From Trametes villosa (taxonomy: Eukaryota > Basidiomycota > Agaricomycetes > Polyporales > Polyporaceae), in the NCBI GenBank assembly GCA_002964805.2, contig PUDQ02000062.1:1-62905 (forward strand): a stretch of DNA of 62,905 nucleotides. The letters are read 5' to 3'. The stretch's first letter is position 1; every line of letters begins with the position of its first letter. The translations under genes were made by a program, and so were the position numbers. Below, one piece after another: positions 18,501 through 30,200 of this stretch. The notes under the pieces are model-generated. The model worked only from the letters and a program-made list of their open reading frames with translations. It was not told the DNA's origin and did no database searches.

Positions 18501-19741
18501 CCCCGAAGAATTCCTTCTTGATTTGAGACTGTCGTAGACGTCAGTATATGATGATGCACGTATCAAGCGCATTAAGCTACGTACCGCGCCAACGCGCGTG
18601 CCCGGAATGATATCCCCTTTGCAATCGCGCTTGCACCGATCTGCCATGTAGTTGACATACAGAAGTAGCGCATGCTCGTCGACGATGTCATCGCGAACGT
18701 GGCCCTTTGCTCGCGCTTCATCTATAAATATCTGTTCATGGTCAGTATGACACCGATATGCCAACAGGCGTGCATACCGTCCATGCCTTGATGTTGGCCT
18801 GCTGCGTCTTTTTGCCGCCTGCGCGCCGAGTATCCTCGAATCGCTTTGCGGCATCAACTCGTGTCTTCGTCTGGAACCGACGGAATGCCTCTGAAAGAAC
18901 AGGTCAGCCACCGGACACGTTCATTAGTGCGAGCTCAGAATATGAACCATCGGAGTCTGGCTCAGGACCATCCTCATCTTCGTCCTCGTCGAGCCCGTTG
19001 TTGTCATACCCGAGGAGTGCTGCCCCGGCGCCTGCAACGTCAAACTGCGCAACAAGCGCATCCTCGTCGTCGAAGCTCAGTGAGGTTGGGGTAGGCCCAC
19101 CGGCATCCCGCCCTTCTGATGCCATGTCGGACGACCGGGGATGCCCTCCCCGAGGCTGAGAGACGGCGGGTGTGGGTGAGCCGCCTGTGGGCGCCGGATA
19201 CCTAGGAATATGTCATGTAAACGGTTGTGCACATGCGGATCAGACTACCTACCAGTGGTTAAGCAGCCGCAAGCGAAGTGACTCGAGATTGGCCGACTTC
19301 GGAGAAGACAGTCCATGGAATTGGCATGCGCTGCGAAGGCGGTCCTTCCTCTTGAAGATTTGTCTAGCAATGCAGGCTGTCAGCGCTGTCAGTTGCAAGG
19401 GAAAGAAGAACTGACAGATGTGCTTGATATTCTTCACGAGATATGAGATGACCGTCTTCGTCAGTAGCGGGTGGGATGCCCAAGTCGTCGCCGCGCAGCG
19501 AGTCTGCCAGTGGTACGGTGGGCGCTTCCGAGTCCTTGGAAGTTATCGCCAGGGAGGACGCCAACGGGATCGGGCTAGTAGCGGGCGGAATGTGTAGGTT
19601 GGGAGGTTCGAGATTATTCGGACTAGGCAAGGGGTGCTGAAGAGACAACAAGGCCGGGACCGGCTCAGAGGCTGAGGGTACGGCAAGGCCGAGCAGGACT
19701 GGGTCGATAACGGCATCGAAAACGTCGTTAGGGCTCGCCAT
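15550..19741 (-). CDS. Crypton-like tyrosine recombinase with GCR1_C-type C-terminus, 17 exons
   Basis: My exon model (minus strand): 19416-19741, 19253-19363, 18948-19201, 18778-18890, 18585-18731, 18374-18528, 18207-18319, 17951-18144, 17746-17901, 17541-17695, 17405-17486, 17224-17353, 17090-17160, 16688-17036, 16345-16635, 16026-16291, 15550-15972. The lengths sum to 3336 nt, 1111 aa plus stop, all introns GT..AG and ~50-70 nt. The catalytic domain runs ~407-640: Arg in GKRGDDIRAIRLCEL, HxxR-type HLPRHILGY (exon 10), and the likely nucleophile in STYFDVYAPALP (exon 11). After a coiled-coil stretch (LQQMVVTLQQQSREVAQL) comes a GCR1_C-like DNA-binding region ~880-985 (LQELWQCYNTGE, PPLRLVEQRFLSSWR, ARKSWERF). 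The C-terminus is basic. Such enzymes cut and rejoin DNA and move Cryptons. The copy looks intact. A domesticated gene is the alternative. Confidence 0.72.
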
Positions 19742-20097
19742 AGCTAGGTTGCTGTCGAGTATGGGCTTGAATACAGGCCGGCGCGGATAGGAGGTCTCGG
19801 CGGCCTGCCGAAAAATTATGCCAGAATAGCGATTATAAAGCCCGTAAAATGATACTAGTGTGCTCTAGAGTAGTGGCATGGGGAGGATGGTAGAAGCGGG
19901 GGTAGAGGAACGACCGCGCGGCGTCGCTGCCTATGAGGAGTGTGGTTGGACTTCACCGGTCACCCAGCATGTTTGGACCTCCAACCTGGTCACCGCGCGG
20001 ATGTGACTCCCTGCGCGCGGGAAGCGCCGGTCACAGAAGTTCGGTGACCCAGCGCCAACGAGTGCCGGTGGGGTCTCCTTGTTCCCACGCGCCGCCC
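19742..20097. other. Region upstream of the recombinase gene
   Basis: Presumed 5' flank of the minus-strand recombinase gene. No TATA box stands out, no convincing ORF, and GC content rises towards the gap. Confidence 0.3.
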
Positions 20098-20120
20098 NNN
20101 NNNNNNNNNNNNNNNNNNNN
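20098..20120. other. Assembly gap
   Basis: A run of 23 N. The true distance between flanks is unknown, so features should not be bridged across it. Confidence 0.99.
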
Positions 20121-23100
20121 CATCGGCTGTCATCCTGCTGCGCGCGTGGGGGACGAGGAGGGAGCGGCAGCCGGCGTCTCGCAGCCTGTCGCTGCACAGC
20201 TCTGCTCTCTGCACCCAGCTAAGCGACGCGCCGCAGCCACTCGCGCGTCCTCCCACCTGACCGTGTCTCTCCACGCCCGCGTCCAGAGAGCGCCTCTCCG
20301 CACTAGTAATGCACACGCCCTCGCCGCATGCACAAGGCAGCACCCCGCCCGTCCTATGCCCACCAAGTGTATGCTAGTCCAGCCGTACGGTAGCCCGCAT
20401 CTACCACTCCCCGACGGAAGGAGCGCGTCGCCGCAGGGCGTACGGTCGGAAATCTGCGCAAGGTGCGCAACTCGACCGTTCGACGCGTCCCCGCGCTCAC
20501 TCCCCGCAGCCTTCGCGTGTATCAGTCTCATGTCTGCCTCTCCGCTCGGCGTCCATGCCGCGAACTCATCGTGTAATCTACCCGAAGCAGCCGTCGGTCG
20601 ATCCGTCCGTACCCAGGCCTCCGCGAACGGCGTCTGAGCGCGCCCACGCGTCCGCGCTGCATGTGCGGCTCGCGATCGACGCGACGCACCCTCTCACGGC
20701 TTCCGGCTCGGTGCTGCACTCACAAACTCCACCCCACGCCCACAACAGCCTCGAAACGTCGCATTCCCGACGCCCCCAGGCTCGCCATCGCCAAACCTCC
20801 GCATCAGCCCGTACGACTCGACGCCCGCGCCCGTGTCGAGCAGCCCCGCTTCCGTCGCCCCGACGCGTGCCGTTGTCCTCACGCTTCCACGGCGCGTCAA
20901 CGACCGTCCTGGACGCGATCCTCATGCATTCAATGCAAAACTGGTAAGTTTCGGCGCCGTCCTTGAGCAGTATTGCCCCTCACCTCGTTGTTCCTCCACA
21001 GGATCGAAGAAAGATACCCGCGCCCGACTTCTCGCATCCCGCCGCCGTGAAACCGGGCGTCCAAGCTGCCCGAACGTCCTGTCGGCGTTCGGCTGCATCT
21101 CCGGACGCGGCGCAGTGCCACAGTCGCTGCTTCGCGGGTGCTTGGGCGGCATCGCGTCCGAGCGCCTCCTCTCACACGCTGACGGCGGCCGGGAGGGCAA
21201 ACGAACACAGGACGCGGCTCGTACGTCACAGGGCTTCCGCTCGGTGAGTTCTCAGCGCGTTCGGCCGGAAGACGCGCTCACACTCCCTAGATCTCGCCCA
21301 CCCCGGCCCCAAAATGCGCGATTTCCCGCCACATCCGGCGGCCTCCCGCCCTCCCCGCGCAGCACATCGACGCCCGACGCGTTCCGCACGGGCTCAACAC
21401 GGCGGCCACCGCGCGGAGCGACCTCGGCAGCCGGCATCCCGGCGGTACAACCCCGCACGAGACACCGCGCTCGCACTCCGGAACCGCCCCGGACGCCATC
21501 TAAACGACGCTTCCGCGCTCCCACGGAACACGCAGAGTCTATCTAGTGAGTTCCCTGCCCCGCCCGCGCACAAAAAATCTGACGCATTTTCGTGCACTTT
21601 CGTGGGCGCGGACGAAGGCACGCGCGCCCCGGCCGCGGTACCCCTCCAATCGCCGCGAAACTCGGCGTACACACTCGCCCGCCCTGTCGCCAGGGCCCGT
21701 CGACATTTCGGGCGGCGAGCGGGCGTTTCAAGATTCGCCCGGTTTGACGTTTTCATGGAGGTACGGCGCGGATCGCGTCCGATCTCGTCGTCTGGCCCGC
21801 CGGCGTGACATCTCCACGAGATGGATAGCGGTGCGTGGGCTCCACGTCCGTAAGCGTCCAGACGGCTCGCCGCAGCTGCTCGCAACGTCCGGCAAGTCGT
21901 CCGGACTCGGTCAACACACTGCCGGGGCGCCGCCGTCTGCTCCGCCTGCGGCCCGCCACCCGCCTCTCCCCACGGCGCCGTCTCTTCGACGTCTCCCCTC
22001 CGCGTCTCGCCTCAGGACGTGCGGAAAGCGCCACGTCGCGCCCGCCAGCCCCAGCGGGCGTACACGGCGGGTCGACGACGCGGCTCCCCGGATATAGCGA
22101 AGTCGGCGCCGCTCTACTCGCCCACGAGCGACGACGCCCCGCCTGCGCGTGCACACGGTGCCGCACCGCCATCTCCCTCGACACCTCGAGTTCGCGTCGC
22201 TCGAACGGACCGAGTACCGCGGCCAAGTCCTGCCGGCGGCGAGCTACGGGCTCGCCCGCGCGACTGTGCTCGCGCGCAAGTCGTCCGCGCGCCCTCCCCG
22301 CCGCACAAGCAGTATGTATCCCTACTTTACTCTACCCTGCCCCACTCATCTCGCCCGCGTAGCGTCCGCCGCCAGACCGGGAATCTCGAGCCTGCGGTTC
22401 GGGAGGCACAGTCAGTCCGGCGGCGTGGCGGCGCGAAAGTGCGTACCTGCCGCGTTCGCTCGGCGTCCTGCGTGCGTCTTGGAGCGCGAGTTGTATGGGG
22501 CGGGCGCGAGGGGGGCGAGTCGTCCGTCCCGGCGGGGCGTCGTGGCTGTAGGCGGGTGGTGAGTTGTATCCGACGGACCGGGTCCGAGACGTGCGACATA
22601 CCCCGGGGACTTGCGGCGTCGACTCGGGGCCGCGCCGCGGCGTGCTCGATTGCGGCGACTCGGGCGTGGTTGCAGCGGCGCAGACGAGCGAGGGCGGGAG
22701 GCGGAGAGGAGCGCGAGAGGCAGGCGTGCCGCCCGCAACTGACACGGACACGATATATAGGCAGACACGGCGCCCCGCACGGGCCAAGTGGGACGGGCCT
22801 CGGGCGGGACGGGATCCGTGTTCGAGTCGGCAGACGGAGCGCCTTGCCGCGGGCATCGCATCGGCACGCAAGACGTCCCGCCCGACACTGGGGACGCGCG
22901 CCCTCCCTATCGCGTATCCGGACTCGGTGCCCTGGCCTCGACGACGACGCCGCCGTATACCGTGCGTTTCAGGCGGGGAGACGGGGGTACCGTGTGCGTC
23001 CGCACCCCGGCCGCGCATCCGGATTCCGCGCATGCCTCCGCTTGTGCAGCATCGAGGAGAGCCGCGGCCTGGTGCGCACGTACGCTCACCTACGCTCGAG

Positions 23101-23600
23101 CACAGTGCAGCGGGCGGGTGCGTCAGAGGGCGGAATCGCCTGACGTGCACTGGCAGCAGGCGAGTGTCCATCCCCGTTTCCGATGATAGTTGACTACTCT
23201 CATGTCGCCGATCGGGGGCCTCAGTGTCTTTCAAGTTTCCGGGGCACGGACGTCGGAGAACGCTCCCCGCACCGCCCTCGCCTGCGTGCTGCGAGCCAAG
23301 AGCCGCCACGGAGCACGGTCGAGCGGCGGCGGCATATGCGCCCGGGCTGCCGCCGCATATCATCGAGCAGCGCCCGCATACGCCGTACGCTGTCGCGGCC
23401 TGACACCTCGCGCCTCGCGTGCCAGACGGGCCCCGTCTCGCGCTGCCCAGAAGGCTGGGTGTACGGCCGCCGCTCGTTTCGTAGATTATGGCGTGGGGTC
23501 ACGCCGAGGTCGTTCGGCGGGAGGGGTGCAGCATGTTCACTGCAGATCCCGTGTGTACATACAGTATGTGTTTTTGAATATCATAATATTTTGGTTTCGT
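20121..23600. other. GC- and CpG-dense block without recognisable gene
   Basis: Strikingly rich in C, G and CpG compared with the rest of the window. Long open frames appear in all six frames at once (for instance around 21300-22400), which is what AT-poor sequence gives by chance. Their translations are Arg/Pro/Ala-rich without domains, heptads or splice-consistent structure. I find no retroelement motif either. Confidence 0.5.
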
Positions 23601-26600
23601 CGACCCCTCCTCGCGCCCATGAAGTTTCGCAAGAATGAGTGCAAAGCGGGGCACGGCACGACGGTGCAGGTGCCGCCGCGGCGGTGCGCCCGCGCGCCGT
23701 CAAATGCGCGGTACTAATCTCGTCCTATCGGTTTCCGGGCGCGAGGAAACAGGGCCGCGCGGGGACGTCCGACACAGCGTCCGGCCATCTCCACCGACCC
23801 GTCGAGCCGACAGAATTCGGATTTTAGCCCACCACACGATTCCGGTCGGTAGCACACATGTGCAGGAGCATACCCGCCGACGAGCGCCGCCTCAGCATAC
23901 TTGAGACGAGCAGCGCGGTCTCACATACGAGTCAAGCCGATGGGATAGCTTGAGGCTAGCCCGGGCATTCTTGTGTGGGACCAGGCGGAAGCTCTCGGGG
24001 CGTGTGCACGGTGTAATGTGGAAGTGCGCCCAGATGTTTGAGGGGCTCGGACCCGGGGAGCACGCGCCGGGCACAGCGGAGAGTCGCATTCGCACTCGTA
24101 TCCGGTGTCCCGAAGAATCGGGCTAGGAACAACATAGCTTAACCGGCGAGGGCGACGCTGCACGGCGTGGAGAAGTGTGGGGAATGGTGCAGGGTCATCG
24201 CGAGCGCGGAAGTGCACGGCGTGGATCCGCTTTCCTGCGAGGTACGCGCATTTCGGGAGTAGGACTCAGATGTCTACGAAACAGTTGTACTAGTGAGCGG
24301 AAACCCAAAGGCCGACTGGCAGTCCGTGCTGTTTGTATGTTGTGCACCTATAGCAAGTATAGCAGGCGCGGCGTACCTTGTAGGGCCAGGAAGTGGCGCA
24401 TTTCCACCGTCACCGTGTTTGGTATGCAGGGAAATACGCGGGGCTCGGGATGCACATGGTGCACGCAGGATTTCGCTATTATCCTGCCAACCGTCCGCAA
24501 CTAATCGGTAATCCTGCTTCACAGCCCTGCAAGCGATGTCAGTTCGGAGTACACACGAGCAGATGCATGCTCACCGTCGGGCATCCGCTAAAGACGCATG
24601 GGCGAGCCTCCGGGAGACATGCGTTCGCAAACGCTTCAAGGAGACGGTCGGAAATCGGCTTAGGTTATCCGCTGCGTCGGATTAAGCTCTGTGCTATAGA
24701 GTGTGCGCCCCTTGCCGTAGGAACACATCTTCAGGCTAATATACTTTGGGACAACCACGCGCTTGAGCACACAGCGGAGAGTCAATACGTTTGCTTCGCG
24801 CATCCGAGTCCCCAGAGTAACGGGCGGATCGTGGCGCGATGGCCGCCAAGGCGCCGATGGGTACGGACAACTTTCAATCGAGCCGTAACTTGAACCCGTG
24901 GGTAGCGAAAGGTCTTCTTGCCGAGTAAGCTAGGCGCATCGTGAGCCTGTCACACCCGAAGGCGCAATTCCGGGCGCACGGCCAGCGCGTGCAAAGTCGA
25001 CAGGCACCGGCAGCGAGAATTTGGCAGTCGCCGCTCTCGCCGCCGGATAGGCCCTGAGAGCGCACGAAGGCTGCACTGCGGCCTATCGAAGCAGCGCGCG
25101 GAATTTCAAACAGAGGGGTGCAATCGCTGAACAGCAATTATGACACTTACTCAATGCATATGGCAGATACACTGTGCTTGAGTCCCCCCCACCGCGCACG
25201 GCAGGCCGGCGAGAGTAGAGACCCACGGTGAGACGGCGGATCTACGCGCTGCTGCCAGGCTGGGCGCACCGATGAGCTACCGGAAACGATTGGAGACCCG
25301 TTCGGATCTCATGGCCGCGGGCGTCCCGAGCAGTACGGTTATGACCGTGTCTTGACGCGAAGGCAGTGGTCGGGGCATGGCGGCGCAATGGCACACCCGA
25401 GTCCGGAGAACAGCTCTGGCTGCAAAACGAAACATCAGCATCAGCGGTAACTCGACAGCTGAACGCCATCCGCTCACCTGTTTAGCTCGATCGTAACCTT
25501 CCGTGAGTTTCCCCGCCGCGCGACTGCTACTCCTCGCACTTTACTATCCGCCCCGACCGCCATACTCATTCCCGGCCCAGAAATTCCGATGTTAGCGAGA
25601 TCCGCGGCAGCTCCTCGAGCAACGGTGGCGACAGAATCACCCCGGACGGCCCGGGGTAAGCTTCGGAGGAGCGAGCGACGCCGCGCGAGGGCCGTCCAGG
25701 TCTGGGATGCGTTAGGCGGTTACGACAGCATGTACGCTCTCCCAAAGCGACCAGACACGTCCGACTGGGTCAGCCGGAAAAGCTCCTAGTGTGAGGCATT
25801 GCGAGTATGAGTATCGTCCACCAGGCTGCCAGTGGGGTAAACAGTACACGGGCGGCGGTGAGGATCGGGCGGGCGCAGCAGAAAAAATGCGCGATGCACA
25901 AGCCTGTCGCCTAGTTCAAGCTGCCAGCCGGATTCCGGGGGTCTCTGCGATCTAGCACGCGTAGGGCGAGGCAGCGGCGGCGGTGGGCGTCCCCGAGCCT
26001 GAGGGCGGACTAGTACTCGTTATGTCGTACAGGGATAGTGGTGACTCAAATAAGCACGGGCTCGGTACATCGTATACTACGGTTTCTCAGTCGTCGAGTA
26101 CAGGCCAGGAAAGTGCGTCGGAACGGCGGGGGCGGGGCGGTCATGATGGGCGTCGAGGAGAGAGTGGCGAGGATCGCGGGCGCTTCGAAGCACACATGCC
26201 CATTTTGGTATTGAATGCAGTTACATCGATGCCGGCGGCCGGCGCTCCAAGTCTTCTGTACCGCGACGGTCACCACTCCGTGTTCGGGTTGGCTCAACAA
26301 CTGTCATGCTCACTAAACTTACTTACAAAAATCAATCCTCAAAACAAAGTGTGCACATCACCGAGCAGACCGGGAGCTGAGGGAGATGGCGGTAGATGGG
26401 CCTGCCACCGCCGGAAGTCAGAGCCGCCGCCGGCGGGAGAGCAAATGGAGGCGGCGCAAGTGTTTTACGGCAGAGAGGTCTGAAAATTGACATGATCTGA
26501 TATACCGTGAGGTGCCAAGGCGAGGCAGTAAAAATAGGCGCAAGCGAGCTCTCATGCTCTAGACATAACCAGCCAAGGAAAGAGGTGGGACAAGCAGGAA

Positions 26601-27460
26601 GTCTGCCTATCCCAGCCGTTTCCGTGGCTAGTTGTGTCTAGCAATCTGTCTATGATATACGGAGCGGTCAAGGGAGCAGATCGAGTCAGACAGGATGAGA
26701 AGAGCACCAGGACGGGCATCAGTGCACGGCAAGTGAATGTGAAGCGGCCGGACTTTGATACACGATTTGTGAAAGCGGCGACGGATGATTCCGAGTGACA
26801 CAGCACTTCACATCCGGGCTGACGGATGAGTAAAGCGATTACGTTCTATATACAGGAAAGGCGGGCGAGGCTGCCCGCAGACGGCCTAGGCAGCACGCCA
26901 AGGGGCCATGCCATGGACATCCAGCCTCTACCTTCTACGCCCATCCCATCGACTTCCCACCCTCGCGTCCATTTCCTCCTCTGCTACCTATGATTGCAAG
27001 ATCGATTCTGAGGTGAGTGAGCGGAGAGCACGCCGAGGAGTGCATTGGAATGACTTACTGACCCTGTCCTTCTTCAGATCGTCCTCAGACGATGCCGGCT
27101 GCTGCTGTGAATGCTGCAGGCGGTCATCAGGAAACGCTCAATCCTCCACATCAGCAATATGCGCAAGTTGTTGTGTTTAGCCCGTGATTACCGTCGAGCT
27201 CGCGCTCCGGTCCCGTATACCCGGCGTCTACGTACCATCGAGTACGATCCCGCGCGATGCCTACGATAGTGGTGCGCGCTCTCCTTATGTACCCCGCCCG
27301 CCCCGTACGCACGCCTTACGTATTTGCTCCCTCTTCCCCCACCCTTCGTCCCTCGTTAATCCCAAGCGCAAACGCGCCGTTCGCCTCTCGCGCTCTCGTC
27401 TCGCGCTCCCGCGCTTGCACTCGACCCGCTCGACTCCCGCGCGCTCGCTAAGCGCCTGTC
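23601..27460. other. Intergenic sequence, nothing identified
   Basis: Composition grades from CpG-rich to ordinary. No ORF with recognisable motifs, no LTR ends, no tRNA-like boxes found by eye. Small ORFs such as those near 24400, 26000 and 27200 lack support. Confidence 0.3.
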
Positions 27461-27477
27461 GCTCGCGCACTGAAACT

Positions 27478-28680
27478 CACACAAGTGTCTTGAGTGTCTT
27501 GATGAAGAGCATCAGACACTCAAGACATGTTATCAGACCAAGACATCTGGTCTTGTGCAAGTTAGGCCCCAGTTCTTGACAAGGACACTTGGTCTTACAG
27601 AAGACCATTTGGTCTGACAGGTCTGCTGCAAGAACAGGGTGTCTTGAACAAGCTCATCTTAAGACAGATGCAAGACCTCAATCAGACACCTGTATAAGAC
27701 CAAGAGAGGTATCAATTTTGCAAAATAGAAGCAATCAAAAATTATATTTTACATCCATACACTCTTGTATGCAGTAATCCCATCTCCCATCCTCTGGGAG
27801 TGATTCCCGGAAGGCACCCACAATTTGCCATTCCCGGGAGTTGAACCACTAACCTCGCGGAGGAAGCATGTTTCTCCTGGGCACAGTTTGCCACTGCACC
27901 ATAGCACCTTGCTAGGGCAACAAGTGTGGGTCAATATATTGTGGTCGACAATACTTCTTCTTTTCATGCATATGCTAGTGTTAGATGGTCAACAGCCTAC
28001 CAATAGATGTGTTTATTCTGTGTTCTGATACCTTCCCTATGTCATATAATACCATCAGCTCAGTTCCTAGGGTCCTGACACTCTCCCAGTTTAAGGAATA
28101 TTGACTCAAGTATAAACTGAATATAAGCCAATAATGGCATGCACTTGAATCACTATAGCACTAGGGAAACTGTATGCACCAAGAAGTTTAAAAATGATTG
28201 ACATGTTTGCAGAGAGCAGGAGTCATTAGATATTAGTACTCATTCTGATCTCACATGAGTTGCATGTAATATTACATCCCAGGCTGGGACATGCTGCTTA
28301 TTCACTATTGGCTAGATAATATGAACATAATGATAAGCAGATACATCTTTGAAGTATTAGGCATGATTGGTGTCCTTGATCTTTTCAGACCCTGTCTGGT
28401 GTTAAGACACTCTTCTTACTGTGAAGACACGTGCTTACCCAGAAAGTGTAAGACTTGCTTGCAAGAGATAACAGCTTGACTCAAGACCAAATCCTGATGG
28501 CAAGACACACGTCATTTTTATAAGTACAGTGTCTGATGTCCCCAGGACGGCCCTCCACAGACCAAGACAGTAAAATCAGACCAAGACTATTGAAAGACAT
28601 TAACCAGACATCATGGTCAGACCAAGACCTGTAAGACACTTGCGCAGATTGCTGATGCAGGTCGTCTCAAGCTGATTCTA
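27478..28680. repeat. Cluster of AGACCAAGAC / GTCTTG motifs
   Basis: Variants of AGACCAAGAC and its complement GTCTTGGTCT recur at least eight times in two blocks, ~27478-27700 and ~28380-28680 (e.g. near 27535, 27590, 28485, 28555, 28576, 28616). An AT-rich stretch with a tRNA-like promoter separates the blocks. It may be the motif-rich control region of an unrecognised element, similar in style to the motif-rich LTRs of D and E. Confidence 0.4.
27785..27925 (-). repeat. tRNA-derived SINE-like head
   Basis: On the minus strand an A-box match TGGTGCAGTGG (27901-27891) is followed by CCTCCGCGAGG, which can fold like the long variable arm of a class II tRNA, and a B-box match GGTTCAACTCC (27847-27837). 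Acceptor and T-stem pairing are poor, so it is not a functional tRNA gene. A SINE or tRNA relic is more likely. Confidence 0.4.
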
Positions 28681-28959
28681 TGACTCTTGAGGTTATCTTC
28701 CATCACACTGCATGGTCAAAGTTTGTCGAGAAGACCTGTCGCACCGCGCATTTACCACTAGGTATCCGTACGGAAGCTGGTTATTGGCTATCTCGCATCT
28801 TAATCCAGGAGCCCGGTTGTTGGTGGGTGGACAGAATGACCATCCTACATCCTCTCCCAGATACTGGCATTACGACAGCATTCAATACCATGTGGTTACA
28901 CCATCGTACGCGCTTGGCTGTTTTCTCGGATCATGCTCAGACATTGTTTGCTGACAACC

Positions 28960-30170
28960 TGTTACATCCCGTGCGCCACCTCCGAAGGTTCGGACCTTAT
29001 GTCCACCCAGGTCCGCTCGTGTCCGACCATGTCCGCCATACGTCCGCTCATGTGCGTTACATATCCACCATGTTCACTATGTCCACTATGTCTGCACATG
29101 TCCGCTTACTTACTCCGCCCCTGTTATGCCCCGTGCGACCTCCGACACCTGCGGACTCAACTCCGCTTTGCTCCGCTTTTGGTCCGCTTTTACTCCACTT
29201 TTGGTCCGCCAAGTCCGCTCTTATTGGACTTAACTCCGCTTACTCCACACTTATCGGACTTCAACTCCGCTTGTCCGACTTTCGGACTTACTTACTCCGC
29301 TTTTCCGCTTCTATTCCGATTAGAACAATAGCCTTATTGTCTTTCCCAACTTCCGATCCTATTCCGCTTTTACCTTCCTTATTAGTCCGCTCTTATTGTT
29401 GTGGCATAAGAATTAGCTCGTAGTCTATATATACGTAGCTAGTATGTTGTAGCTGCTCAGTTCGGATATCTCGTTACCCATCTCGTTTACCCCTACATCT
29501 GTACACTCCTTCTACTTCCCTCCGAATCTACTTCTTCCGCTTCCTCCGCTCGTCGTCCGGTAAGTCCGACATTCCGGCGTCGGACCTCCAGACATAGGAC
29601 CTGTCCACCTCCAAAATCTGAGGACAAGTGGCAAGGGTCTCTGGCGTTGCTAATCGCTTTGCTGAAGTCCTCCCTTGTGTGGGCCTCCGTTCGGACCTCC
29701 GCTCCGCTACGTCCGACAAGTCCGACCTCCGAAGCCTAGGTCCGCTTTCCCGTACCTTCGGAGTTCAGAGCTCCGCTTTCTCACACTTCGGAGCTGTCAA
29801 CTCCGACTGGTTCCAGACTTTAAGTCCGCACGGCCCTAACAGCTCCTTATTTATGGTATTGACTCGGAAGGACGAAGACAATAGCTTATTGTATTTGGAC
29901 TTCCCTCTTTTGGACTTCTTTTCTTTTACATCGCTCTTTATTGTTTTGCCAGAACAATTAGATTACTTCTAAATACTTGCCTGAATGTAGACTATTCCTT
30001 AGTTTGTATATCTTGTTGTAAAGTCTCTTATCCGCACTCAATCTACCTCCTCTGCACTCCTTTCCTCTTGTCCAATCTCCTCCGCTCGTCTGACCTCCGA
30101 CCTCCGACCTCCGAGGTCTGACCCCGAAGTCCGACCCCGACTCGGTCCCCTGATCTGCACGGTCGTAACA
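28960..30170 (+). repeat. 5' LTR of element D
   Basis: Ends are TGTTAC and GTAACA. The 3' edge is supported by the self-priming site beginning 2 nt later; the 5' edge rests only on the terminal inverted repeat, and a second TGTTATGCCC at ~29121 is an alternative start. The U3 is crowded with TCCGCT/TCCGAC words. Two diverged blocks, ~29290-29580 and ~29850-30110, each with ACAATAG(C)CTTATTGT-like, TATTGTT and CTCCTCCGCTCGTC-like parts, suggest an internal duplication. Confidence 0.55.
29970..30011 (+). promoter_or_regulatory. Predicted core promoter and RNA start of element D
   Basis: TAAATA at 29970 lies 31 bp before AGTTTGTATAT (30001-30011), the segment complementary to the primer-binding site and so the likely RNA 5' end. 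Confidence 0.5.
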
Positions 30171-30172
30171 GT

Positions 30173-30183
30173 ATATACAAACT
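30173..30183 (+). promoter_or_regulatory. Self-priming primer-binding site of element D
   Basis: ATATACAAACT, 2 nt after the LTR end, is perfectly complementary (11 of 11) to AGTTTGTATAT at 30001-30011. The gag ATG follows only 17 nt later, so D lacks the long leader seen in B and E. Confidence 0.7.
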
Positions 30184-30200
30184 CACCTCGAGTTTTCGTC

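Noticed and set aside
20121..23600. Long ORFs on both strands in the GC-rich block, for example 22019-23143 plus and 22332-23363 minus
   Set aside because: Open frames occur in all six frames at once with Arg/Pro/Ala-rich translations and no motif. AT-poor composition explains them.
27785..27925. Functional tRNA gene
   Set aside because: Boxes match, but acceptor and T-stem pairing fail and box spacing is too long.
27460..28680. CRISPR-like array
   Set aside because: Motifs are short, irregularly spaced and in both orientations, and the sequence is eukaryotic.
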